Shown here: one piece after another, positions 9,000 to 16,681 of the stretch
Position numbering within the stretch: position 1 is the stretch's first letter
Layout of the letters: the number at the start of each line of letters is the position of its first letter
Assembly (NCBI GenBank): GCA_022824945.1
Contig: JAJDYX010000023.1
Location: forward strand, 62,001-126,000
Reading direction: 5' to 3'
DNA length: 64,000 bases
From: Candidatus Latescibacterota bacterium
Lineage (GTDB): Bacteria; Latescibacterota; UBA2968
The notes under the pieces: generated by a model
Database searches by the model: none
Seen by the model: the letters and a program-made list of their open reading frames with translations, nothing else
What the model was told of the DNA's origin: nothing
Position numbers and translations under genes: made by a program

Positions 9000-10056
9000 C
9001 TAATATATCCTGAGAGAAGACAGCCGGATCCAGGTATCCACGCCCACCGTGGAAGGTGACATAAAATAGCAGACGCCCGCGCTCCAATTCTTTCAGAGCA
9101 GATCGGTGTTGCGGCATATCAATCCTGCCCAAAATCTCTTTTCCTACCTGAACATTGATCTTGATAGTTGTCTTGCCCTGATTTTTGACATCTCGCTCTA
9201 TGGAGAACACCACACCTTCGTTTTTTGGGTCAGAGGTTATTTCCAGAATATTCTGAAACGGAATAACGTATGCTTTGTCAAAAAACACCTGCAAATAGCA
9301 GTGCTTCACCCCAAAATGCTGAATCCAACGGTTGACAAGTGCCAGGTCTTCGACCTTCGGTGTAATGCTGAGATAATCCCGTTTTTGAAGGATCTGCATC
9401 TGTTCTTTCAGAGATTTCAAAAGCTCACTCAACTCTCGCAAAGGTTGAGTCGAATACCAGCCCCTCCGCCTGAAATTCAATTCTCGAAACGTATCGATGG
9501 TTGCGTTTTCTATAATTTCATAAAGTGCAAGACTCTTTTCTGCAAGCAGGCTCGCGTAGGGTTCCGAGAGAATTTCCTGTTGAATCTGTAGAATAGCGGA
9601 CTCAGCTTCGCGCGTTCTATTATCCATAAATGATGAATATCTATTCGCAAGAAAACTACTTGAACGAACCTCAATAGCCGCTACTGCCTTCCGAATAAAC
9701 GCATCATCATCCAGGTCATAATGCTCTGGAACATCCTCGCGTTTATAGACGAGAAGATCGGGTTTCTTACCAATCGTATTCAATTCATCGATATAAGAAG
9801 CATAAAAATCGGCAAACCCGGGATCACCGGCTGCCAGAGAATCCGCACGGCCGTACTTTATTGCACAATATTCCTGAGAGTTTTCGTTGATTGCATTCAG
9901 GACAATCTCTTCTGCCCAGTCGCCCTGCTCTTTGTTCGTAAGAAACATAGAACTCGCCATAGTAGGCGGGCGCCCGGTTATTTGTACATCAGGCTCAATC
10001 TCAAAGGGAGACCTCTCGATTAGATGGGCGATTGTGTTTCTGTACGTTGTATTCAT
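8989..10056 (-). CDS. AccI-like type II restriction endonuclease
   Basis: A 355-residue protein whose N-terminal half resembles the AccI restriction endonuclease family: NKEQGDWAEE (41-50), AIKYGRADSL (65-74), NTIGKKPDLLVYK (93-105) and AIEVRSSSF (128-136). Asp100 and Glu129 with Arg131 fit a PD-(D/E)XK active site in which the last Lys is replaced by Arg. The gene runs into the methyltransferase gene with an 11-base overlap, the classical type II arrangement. If the family call is right, it should cut GTMKAC sites. The C-terminal region (about 200-355) would carry DNA recognition and dimerisation. No frameshift or premature stop is present, so the system looks intact. Confidence 0.7.
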   Translation of the reverse strand: MNTTYRNTIAHLIERSPFEIEPDVQITGRPPTMASSMFLTNKEQGDWAEEIVLNAINENSQEYCAIKYGRADSLAAGDPGFADFYASYIDELNTIGKKPDLLVYKREDVPEHYDLDDDAFIRKAVAAIEVRSSSFLANRYSSFMDNRTREAESAILQIQQEILSEPYASLLAEKSLALYEIIENATIDTFRELNFRRRGWYSTQPLRELSELLKSLKEQMQILQKRDYLSITPKVEDLALVNRWIQHFGVKHCYLQVFFDKAYVIPFQNILEITSDPKNEGVVFSIERDVKNQGKTTIKINVQVGKEILGRIDMPQHRSALKELERGRLLFYVTFHGGRGYLDPAVFSQDILDAG

Positions 10057-10098
10057 GGATTTTGCGCCCTATCTGTCAAAGGGCGATAATTCCCTTTT

Positions 10099-10404
10099 TT
10101 ACGCCGCTTTAGAGTCTGAGTTTTTTGCATCAGAAGTCTTTTTGGTCTCTGATTTCTTCTTGTCAGATTTCTTTTCTTTAGATGCTTCTTTATCTTTTTT
10201 AGCTGCTTCTTTGTATCCATCACTTCTGTAATCAGTAATGTAAAAACCCGATCCCTTAAAGATCAGACCCGCACCACCGCTGATGAGACGCTCAACTTTT
10301 TGCTCACCGCATTCGGGACACAGGCGAATGGGATCGGCAGTGATAGAGTGAAAAGCTTCAAATTCGTGCTCGCATGCAGTACACGCATATTCATAAGTCG
10401 GCAT
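10099..10404 (-). CDS. FmdB family zinc-ribbon protein
   Basis: A 101-residue small regulatory-type protein. The N-terminus MPTYEYACTACEHEFEAF carries the first CxxC, and LCPECG near residues 33-38 the second, making the FmdB/CxxC_CxxC zinc ribbon. Glycine-rich GGAGLIFKGSGFYITDYR follows, as in the family. The last 35 residues are a Lys/Ser/Asp-rich, probably disordered tail. Members are linked to regulation of amidase or porin genes, but the general function is unknown. It lies between the AccI-like pair and the nuclease genes of the defence island on the same strand. It may be the original resident gene at this site. Confidence 0.9.
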   Translation of the reverse strand: MPTYEYACTACEHEFEAFHSITADPIRLCPECGEQKVERLISGGAGLIFKGSGFYITDYRSDGYKEAAKKDKEASKEKKSDKKKSETKKTSDAKNSDSKAA

Positions 10405-10438
10405 AAAAAACCTCTGGTTTAGGATTATGGGATAAACA

Positions 10439-10461
10439 CATTCTATAAAACAATATATATA
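10439..10461 (-). promoter_or_regulatory. AT-rich promoter-like element upstream of fmdB-type gene
   Basis: Within the 178-base gap between the FmdB gene and the CoiA-like gene, a 23-base AT-rich element reads leftward TATATATATTG then TATAGAATG. It lies 35 bases before the FmdB start. It matches 21 of 23 bases, without gaps, at 16477-16499 upstream of the TIR-like gene. The rest of the gap (10462-10582) holds a weak inverted repeat around 10464-10530 and no gene. Confidence 0.35.
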
Positions 10462-10582
10462 AATAGCTTACGCTATGCTAAGCAGGGTGGACAGGAGCTA
10501 TTATAGCCAGACTTTATAACGTAAGCATAGACAATGTATTGAGGAAATAGTTTAAATTACTGTTTAATATGGAAATTATATA

Positions 10583-11710
10583 CTAAACGGTCAGATTGTC
10601 CTTCTTCAATTTGTTTTGTTCGTCTGTAAACCACACCCAACAACTGCACTCTATCAACCTTTCTACAGTAAGGGGTTCTAATCCAGTCTCATAGAATTCA
10701 TCTACCCCGACCTCAAGGATATAAAGCCCTTCTTTTTGCGTGTGTAGCTTATAATCTTCATCCCACAGATTCCTACAATTCACCACCTCAAAAATGAGGT
10801 GTCCCTTTTTGTTTTTTTGACTGTCTCCATAGACAAACATACCTTGCAGAACAACGTCATATTTTTTGCCTGTTCTCTGACTACGCCTCTTTTGCCATCC
10901 CTTTTCTACGCGAAATGATTGAGGACCATCTAATACAGGATGTGGTGGTAATGGAATAACCTCGCCTATTAGTTTTTCAGCGATCCATGTTTGAATTATC
11001 TCGTCGGGTAGTCCGTTACGGGTGTATTCGCGACAATCGAACCAATTTTGTTCTTCTATCCGTCTTCGTTCTTCTATCTGCTGGTCTGTGAACCATACCC
11101 GATGGCTGTTTTCTACGAGCCTTTCTACAGTGAAATTTTCCCGTCCATCTCCATAGAATTTCTTTGCATTGACCTCAAGGATATAACTCCCTTCTTTTTG
11201 CGTTTGTAACTTAAAGGGATCATCTTTCGCATTACTGTAATACACCTCAAATATGAGACGCCCCCGCTTCTCTTGTTCGGCTTTTTCGTATAGAAACAGG
11301 CCTTCGAGAACAACGTCATATCTTCTTTTAGTTTCCTTACTTTGCTCCTCTTGCCATCCCTTTTCAACACGAAATTTTTGAGGACTATCTAATTCGGGAT
11401 GTGGTGGTAATGGAATAACTTGGCCTATCAGTTTTTCGGCGATCCATGCTTTAACTATTTTGTGGATATAGGTTTCTCCACCACAGGAAGTTCCTGCCCG
11501 GTGAGCAAAGTGCCACCGATTTTTCTCTCCGCGTCGCAGGATGAGCGGTTCATCACAACCTACACAGACACAACCACACCCTTTTCCTCTTTCAAGGCGC
11601 GTGTCATCCGGCGTAACGAGTTCCCTTTGCCATCTGGCATATAGAATGAGTAAATCAGATATAAAAATTTTCTGATCTTTTATATATAATTCCCTTTGAT
11701 ATTGCAGCAT
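10583..11710 (-). CDS. CoiA-like zinc-finger protein with duplicated nuclease-like domain
   Basis: A 375-residue protein. Residues 45-83 resemble the CoiA N-terminal region: CGCVCVGC, RRGEKNRWHFAH and the following His, probably a zinc-binding site. After that come two tandem copies of a domain of about 122 residues, at 89-210 and 242-364. Shared elements are WIAEKLIG, VIPLPPHP, FRVEKGWQ, YDVVL, LIFEV, TQKEG and VWFTD. In each copy Asp (132, 285) and Glu (155, 308) fit the start of a PD-(D/E)XK nuclease core, but the usual ExK lysine is absent. It is 39 bases downstream of a PD-(D/E)XK gene, likely in one operon. CoiA proteins act in DNA uptake; here a role in defence is inferred from the neighbours. 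The exact function is unknown. Confidence 0.6.
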   Translation of the reverse strand: MLQYQRELYIKDQKIFISDLLILYARWQRELVTPDDTRLERGKGCGCVCVGCDEPLILRRGEKNRWHFAHRAGTSCGGETYIHKIVKAWIAEKLIGQVIPLPPHPELDSPQKFRVEKGWQEEQSKETKRRYDVVLEGLFLYEKAEQEKRGRLIFEVYYSNAKDDPFKLQTQKEGSYILEVNAKKFYGDGRENFTVERLVENSHRVWFTDQQIEERRRIEEQNWFDCREYTRNGLPDEIIQTWIAEKLIGEVIPLPPHPVLDGPQSFRVEKGWQKRRSQRTGKKYDVVLQGMFVYGDSQKNKKGHLIFEVVNCRNLWDEDYKLHTQKEGLYILEVGVDEFYETGLEPLTVERLIECSCWVWFTDEQNKLKKDNLTV

Positions 11711-11749
11711 AATTCACAAAGTACCCCAAATAGCCAACTAAATATAAGG

Positions 11750-13021
11750 TCAGTCTCCTGATGAGAAAAGATTCGCTACAAAGATATGGACAATTACTTC
11801 TCGCAGTTCATCTTCTGCCGAGCGAAAAACAAAACGCCACTCGGCCTCCCGTTTTTGATCTGCGAATTCCTTTTTAAAAAGTTTATGTTCGCTTAGTTCT
11901 TTCGAAATGTCTGATAATACCTTTGAGAATCCCTTTACTTCTTTGTTGAAGACCACGAGCGAGGCTTTGCAATCGCGCCAAGTCAAATAGTTTAACAATT
12001 GATCTATGGCAGAGCGAAATTCTTTTGGACCTCGCCATATTTTGCACTCTGCGACAAACGCTGCACGATTCCCGTCTTCTATTCGGATATCCGTTTTACC
12101 CTTATTGCGAAAAGTTTCCCCGGTTGCATCACCCTCGTAGTGGCCATTGAGATGAGCAAGTAGTATATTTCTCAAATCCTCCTCGCCCAGAGATTTGAAC
12201 GTAGCTGGCGTTGTCTCAAATGTTCTCAACCCGTGACGAATTACACCCAAAATGTGTTCGTAAGTCTCTTCTTCTATGCCAGGCTCCGGTTCAAAGCCAG
12301 AGTCTGGGGGAGGTGGTAGAGGTCGTACTAACTTTCGCTTTAGCCTTAATGGCTCTATTGGCGGAGCATCAGGATTTCTCTTCAGAGTTAGTCCAAGGCG
12401 ACTCGCAAGTCCCTCTGTTTTGGAGATTCTCTCTTGTCTTGCTTTTATGTGTTGTTCAATAGATTCTTTAAGTCCTATGTTGTAGTTATGGATGTCCTGT
12501 GTCGAAGACTTCACATAGGAGCGAAGCAGATTGAGTTGCCGTTCAATTTCGTTCTTTAAGCGCTGTTCATCTAACGTGTCTATAGGACAACAGAACGTCA
12601 TTTCAACGCTGCCTGCTCGATTTCCATGTGGCTGTCGAACATTTCCATATGGGCAGGTCAGACCTGCGTTATTAGGTGTGTACATCCATAGGTCTGAATC
12701 CCCGGTAAAAGGAATGGCGATACAAATTTTACACCCTGGAACGTAAAACGTACCTCTGTGATGATTAAAATCTCTACGCCAATCTCTAGACACTTCAACT
12801 TTTGTCTCCTCTTCTGTCGTTTCCATTCTGTCTTCATGGAGAATCAGCGGCTCAATAGATAATTGAGCGAATATATGCTCGACAACGTCGCTCTCAGGCG
12901 TGGCTAACAATTGTTCCTTCGGTATTTTATCAACAGCAGGACCTATCTGGCTTTGCTGATTTTGACGCAAAAAGTCATACAAATAACCGCTTGCAAAAAG
13001 CTCGTTATTACCTTCTATCAT
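11750..13021 (-). CDS. Hypothetical protein with PD-(D/E)XK nuclease-like C-terminus
   Basis: A 423-residue protein I do not recognise as a whole. The N-terminal half holds paired Cys and His residues (VPGCKICIAIPF at 94-105, CPYG at 123, FCCP at 143), a coiled-coil-like helix at about 150-205, and a Pro-rich linker at 219-250. The C-terminal domain from about 252 to 423 looks like a restriction-endonuclease fold: NKGKTDIRIED then FVAECKIWRG gives Asp311 and Glu325-x-Lys327, followed by the helix SAIDQLLNYLTWRDCKASLVVF. This is the common layout of nucleases in defence genes. It sits 71 bases after the Mrr-like gene and 39 bases before the CoiA-like gene, all on one strand. Confidence 0.55.
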   Translation of the reverse strand: MIEGNNELFASGYLYDFLRQNQQSQIGPAVDKIPKEQLLATPESDVVEHIFAQLSIEPLILHEDRMETTEEETKVEVSRDWRRDFNHHRGTFYVPGCKICIAIPFTGDSDLWMYTPNNAGLTCPYGNVRQPHGNRAGSVEMTFCCPIDTLDEQRLKNEIERQLNLLRSYVKSSTQDIHNYNIGLKESIEQHIKARQERISKTEGLASRLGLTLKRNPDAPPIEPLRLKRKLVRPLPPPPDSGFEPEPGIEEETYEHILGVIRHGLRTFETTPATFKSLGEEDLRNILLAHLNGHYEGDATGETFRNKGKTDIRIEDGNRAAFVAECKIWRGPKEFRSAIDQLLNYLTWRDCKASLVVFNKEVKGFSKVLSDISKELSEHKLFKKEFADQKREAEWRFVFRSAEDELREVIVHIFVANLFSSGD

Positions 13022-13092
13022 TATTCTTTCCTTCCGATTTAATACAATACAGAATTAAAAATAGCGGTGTCGATAACAAACGAAGGACTTTT

Positions 13093-14058
13093 TTAGCTTG
13101 ACCTAATGCCATGCTCAACAATCATCTTTGCAAATTGTTCACCATCTACCAACTCTATTTGGATTCCTTCATCTTCGAATAACTGTTCCGCATAGGAAAT
13201 AGCCGCTTCTGACACCGTGCCCGATGTGACAATCATACCAAGATTGGCTGATTCTGCTTCCATACCCCGCAGGAGTTTCTCTACGACATCTTCCCCAACT
13301 GGGGGCTCCGGTTGCCAATGCTTTGCCTGTACAGCTAGAACATAATGAAAAATACCTGCTACTTTGAAAGTAGCAACTATGTCTGCTCCTTTGTCCTGAT
13401 TTCTTGGGATTATGCGTACCTCATCCGCACCGAGGCCATGTAGAACATCCTTAATAAGATACTCAAAGCGGAAATCGTTCATTCTACCACTTCTAATTTC
13501 GTCAAGCGTATGCTCAATAAGCCTCGATTGCAAATCCGTCTGAAATGTTGGATGTATCCCCGTTTCAGCAATTTCAATACATTCCATTATCTGTGGTAGC
13601 AGATCCGATGCACGAGCAGACGTCTGTTGAGCCTTCATTCTGGAAACAAGTGCGGATTTGGCGAGAGTCCGGGGGATAGCCTTTTTTTCGTTCAACCAAG
13701 TAACCTCACGCCTATATGCACTGTCATTCTCGATTTGTGATTCATCATATGTTGGGGGCCCAGACACCTCTGCGACGTAGAACATTGGCCCATCAGGGAC
13801 GACAACAATATCTCCAATATTCATCTCCCTTATAAATCGCCACATGTTGCCAGCAGCGGAACCAGCCCTTCTCAGATTTTTCTCGCTGGCGTAGTACGCG
13901 TCACTAATTATTTTTCGAAATGCTTCCCAACCTAGATCTTCATTGAGCAGTCCCTCTGCGTTAGCCCATCCAATAATAATCTGATCATTGGCCAAGGCTT
14001 CGGAGACTCGATTAATTCTGCTCGGTGAAATTCTAAGGATAAAGGCTTGTTGTGACAT
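13093..14058 (-). CDS. Mrr-type restriction endonuclease with PUA/EVE-like N-terminus
   Basis: A 321-residue protein starting at the ATG at 14058, which has an AAGGAAG site; longer in-frame starts lie inside the upstream gene. Residues 1-130 contain WRFIREMNIGDIVVVPDG and FYVAEVSG, a pattern like the EVE/PUA-type modules that read modified bases. Residues 195-321 are an Mrr_cat domain: FEYLIKDVLHGLGADEV, then KGADIVA (Asp226), then LAVQAKHW with the Gln244-x-Lys246 form typical of Mrr-like type IV enzymes. MIVTSGTVSEAA follows. Such enzymes usually cut modified foreign DNA. The gene overlaps the glycosylase-like gene upstream by 26 bases, so the two are probably translated together. Confidence 0.8.
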   Translation of the reverse strand: MSQQAFILRISPSRINRVSEALANDQIIIGWANAEGLLNEDLGWEAFRKIISDAYYASEKNLRRAGSAAGNMWRFIREMNIGDIVVVPDGPMFYVAEVSGPPTYDESQIENDSAYRREVTWLNEKKAIPRTLAKSALVSRMKAQQTSARASDLLPQIMECIEIAETGIHPTFQTDLQSRLIEHTLDEIRSGRMNDFRFEYLIKDVLHGLGADEVRIIPRNQDKGADIVATFKVAGIFHYVLAVQAKHWQPEPPVGEDVVEKLLRGMEAESANLGMIVTSGTVSEAAISYAEQLFEDEGIQIELVDGEQFAKMIVEHGIRSS

Positions 14059-14974
14059 TTCTTCTTCCTTTTCCATGATGAGTTGGAATACTAAGCTGAC
14101 AATAGTCGCACGCACGGCTGATAGGTACCTTCTGGCCTATCTTCTCGCAATAACTACAACCATGCTTACCAAAAAACCATAGCACTGGATCAAGTGCCGC
14201 ACATGTGCCAGCAATTCCTGATGGTCCGCCGATATTGGTCGCCGCAATCGCCTTCTGCCAAGTGCACTGGATTGTCGGCTTAGCCTCTCGGAGCGGAAGA
14301 CCCCGTGTGTTCGTAACTCCCAAGTTTTCACTAACACGCCGAACTTGCACATCCACCGCTACCGGGATGATATCCATACGGTCAATCTTGGCTCCACCCG
14401 GAGTTGCAATCATTCGCACCCACATCGGTCCGATCTTCTGACCCCGAAGCATCGGAAAACGATTCCGACCCGTGTGGTCTCTACTCCGTAAATCTTTGAG
14501 TAACTCCTCAGCGTCTCCAACCCCGTGGTCAATCACTCGGCGCACCGGACTGTTTCCTGACATCAAACTACCGGCAATAATGAGCCAAGCATCTGTGTCG
14601 GGCCTATGGTGTTGGCTGACCTTGTTATTGGACAATAAGTTAAACAGTACACTGAACGGAATGTCTGACACGTAGGCGGGATTGAAAAGCTCCGGATGCA
14701 ATTCAAAGAGCCTGATTCCAGCATGCCACAAGCGCGTTGAGTCTCGGGCACGTTCCATGGCTGCAATGAAAGTTATAAATAGGCGTACCTTTCGGTCCGA
14801 TGTGCCTGAAGCGCGCAATTGCTCCACACATTTGACCTCCGGTAGTTTCGACCATTCGCTGTCCAACGCGGTGTTTCTTTCGGATAAGTCAAGCCGACTA
14901 TCGTAAAAATCGCTGGCAATTATGTTGACCAATCGGGTGTTGATAGAGTGATCGGTACGCGGATAAGTCGGCAT
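14033..14974 (-). CDS. HhH-GPD DNA glycosylase-like protein with C-terminal Cys cluster
   Basis: A 313-residue protein. The segment around 175-222 reads like the core of endonuclease III-type glycosylases: LRGQKIGPMWVRMI as the hairpin-helix, and VAVDVQVRRVSENLGV with Asp208 in the catalytic position. C-terminal cysteines at 258, 273, 276, 289 and 292 (CSYC ... CDYC) could bind a 4Fe-4S cluster or zinc. The N-terminal 130 residues are not recognised. HhH-GPD enzymes remove damaged or modified bases. The 26-base overlap with the Mrr-like nuclease suggests a joint task, possibly base excision followed by cleavage of modified phage DNA, but this is inference. The first codons and upstream DNA resemble those of the FmdB gene. 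Confidence 0.55.
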   Translation of the reverse strand: MPTYPRTDHSINTRLVNIIASDFYDSRLDLSERNTALDSEWSKLPEVKCVEQLRASGTSDRKVRLFITFIAAMERARDSTRLWHAGIRLFELHPELFNPAYVSDIPFSVLFNLLSNNKVSQHHRPDTDAWLIIAGSLMSGNSPVRRVIDHGVGDAEELLKDLRSRDHTGRNRFPMLRGQKIGPMWVRMIATPGGAKIDRMDIIPVAVDVQVRRVSENLGVTNTRGLPLREAKPTIQCTWQKAIAATNIGGPSGIAGTCAALDPVLWFFGKHGCSYCEKIGQKVPISRACDYCQLSIPTHHGKGRRNVTTSLYP

Positions 14975-15290
14975 AATAAAATCTCCGATTTGGATCGGTG
15001 GGATAATTCCTTTGCAGTATATTGGTTCTGAATTATTTCCCCAACCCCACCCATACAGTCAGGATTAATGATCATAGTTAGGAGGGAAAGTTTGAGTCTT
15101 TCCCCTTGTATGGGACAGGTAGCTCGCTCGTATATTTTATCGCCACACCGCACGGTCTCCTCGGTAGAATAGCGAGGTTGATGATTTTTTTATTGCCTTA
15201 TATTGCCTTTTGATACTTTAAAATTGCTCTTAACGACTTAGTGAGATGTAAAAGTAGCCAAAGGCGCAGTGCTTACGAGCAGTCCATTCG
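14975..15290. other. 316-base gap without a supported gene
   Basis: The stretch is AT-rich with scattered short open frames on both strands that lack ribosome sites and family resemblance. Its left end (14961-15007) resembles the fmdB upstream region. It should hold the promoter of the glycosylase/Mrr genes, but no clear -35/-10 pair stands out. Confidence 0.4.
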
Positions 15291-16427
15291 CTATTTTCCC
15301 GTGACCAATAATCCCTCCCTCTCCAACACCTTGCGCACCTTTTCGAAACACGCGGAGATATTTCCTTTCGAAAATCGAATTTGCCCGAGTCCGTGGATAT
15401 TGGAGAATTCCTCACAACCATCTTCTAATAATACTATTGCACGCGCGAATCCAAGACGTCCTTGAAAGAGCCCAATCTCATGAACCACGTTCTGGCGGGC
15501 GACATGCGCTCCTGTTGAGGTCTCATCCTCGGCGGTTGCCACGAGGAAGGCTATAGCCGCGGAGTCAAGCATCTGTCCCAGTCGGTCTGTAGTCGCTACC
15601 CCAGCTATTGATATACGGTTGAATTCATCCCACTCCAGTCCCAGCCGATCAACAAAGTCTTTTAGTTCACACCATAGCAGCGAATGACCGTGACCAATGA
15701 AGACATGCTTTCTCATTTGTTGTGACTGATCGCTTGACACTAATCCCTTAATGAACCGTTCGATATGGCGTGCCGCGTTACGGCACAACTTAGATAGCTC
15801 ATCAGCAGCATAAAAGGGCCTTTTAAGAGAGGCAACTTGGGCAATAAATACCTGATGTGGGGCGTGCTTAAAACCTTGATTCAACGCTAAGCTGTCACGT
15901 GTCCCCTGTTGACGAGGAGGAAAAAATCTCTTCAATACTTGGTCATGCGAAGGTATTTCAAGTTCTGCCACATCATCTAACAATTTCCTAATATATCCAT
16001 CATTGTTGTTATGAAAAAAAACACTCAAGAGAGAATTAACATTTTCCTTTGAGTCTTCAAAGATGCATATAGCATCATTGGCATCGCGTTGTATTTTATC
16101 AAGATCAGGGTTACCTGCCTGATTCTTAATGTACTCAATCACTTTGTCGGGACTGTATTTGTACCAGACTTCTGTTGTGCCTTGACCCCACTCCGAGTTA
16201 AAATACTCGCCTGGCGGCGGTGGTTGAAAATTTTTACAATATATGTTGGCGTGGTAACCCAAGTTCGATTGAGACCATGACTGATCAACCTGCCCCGCGA
16301 CCTCTAATAATGCGTTTACAGGATTAGCAAAGTCCGAATTGTCCGCTTGCACTGCAATAGCTGATAGCCGCTGACTTAGCTTCATCAACTCGTTTCTGAT
16401 ATAGCCACTTTGACCTATATCACTCAT
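15291..16427 (-). CDS. TIR-like effector protein (PF10137 type)
   Basis: A 378-residue protein, start chosen at the ATG at 16427. The C-terminal 138 residues are a TIR-like domain of the predicted nucleotide-binding family: RKHVFIGHGHS (239-249), SIAGVATTDRLGQMLDSA, AIAFLVATAEDE and RQNVVHEIGLFQGRLGFARA, where Glu317 is the likely catalytic residue. Related domains act as NAD-cleaving effectors of CBASS (Cap12-like) and Pycsar (PycTIR) systems. Residues 1-235 form a sensor or adaptor region I cannot place. No nucleotide cyclase, STING or Argonaute gene lies nearby, so it may be a stand-alone abortive-infection gene. It is the first gene of the leftward defence island. Confidence 0.78.
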   Translation of the reverse strand: MSDIGQSGYIRNELMKLSQRLSAIAVQADNSDFANPVNALLEVAGQVDQSWSQSNLGYHANIYCKNFQPPPPGEYFNSEWGQGTTEVWYKYSPDKVIEYIKNQAGNPDLDKIQRDANDAICIFEDSKENVNSLLSVFFHNNNDGYIRKLLDDVAELEIPSHDQVLKRFFPPRQQGTRDSLALNQGFKHAPHQVFIAQVASLKRPFYAADELSKLCRNAARHIERFIKGLVSSDQSQQMRKHVFIGHGHSLLWCELKDFVDRLGLEWDEFNRISIAGVATTDRLGQMLDSAAIAFLVATAEDETSTGAHVARQNVVHEIGLFQGRLGFARAIVLLEDGCEEFSNIHGLGQIRFSKGNISACFEKVRKVLEREGLLVTGK

Positions 16428-16476
16428 TATTTTACCCTTTATCAAATTTGTGGATGTAGTCTAACTGAGGAACATC

Positions 16477-16499
16477 CATTCTATATAGCAATATATATA
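16477..16499 (-). repeat. Copy of the promoter-like element found upstream of the FmdB gene
   Basis: Matches 10439-10461 at 21 of 23 positions in the same orientation, 50 bases before the TIR-like start. The two copies bracket the nuclease genes. It may be a shared promoter or a mark of how the island was built. Confidence 0.4.
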
Positions 16500-16626
16500 C
16501 CACAGAACACTAAAATTCTTAATTTAATATAAAACAAATATTTATTTTAAGTTTGACATTTATAAAATTTTGACCTCTTTGCCATATTGTCCGAATCATT
16601 GCCATATTGTCAATACAAGACACAAC

Positions 16627-16658
16627 AAAAAGGGCGCACTGTCATCATGCGCCCCTTT
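16627..16658 (-). terminator. Rho-independent terminator after sucC
   Basis: Stem GGGCGCA / TGCGCCC with a 9-base loop; the A-run on its left becomes a T-tract on the leftward transcript. It lies 24 bases past the sucC stop and separates sucC from the defence island. Just right of 16580 the motif GCCATATTGTC occurs twice. Confidence 0.8.
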
Positions 16659-16681
16659 GTATTTCAGGCTCTGGTATCGGG

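Noticed and set aside
14920..15465. Short open frames of 70-80 codons on both strands near the TIR gene
   Set aside because: No start signal, no domain, and they overlap real gene ends or lie in AT-rich gap sequence.
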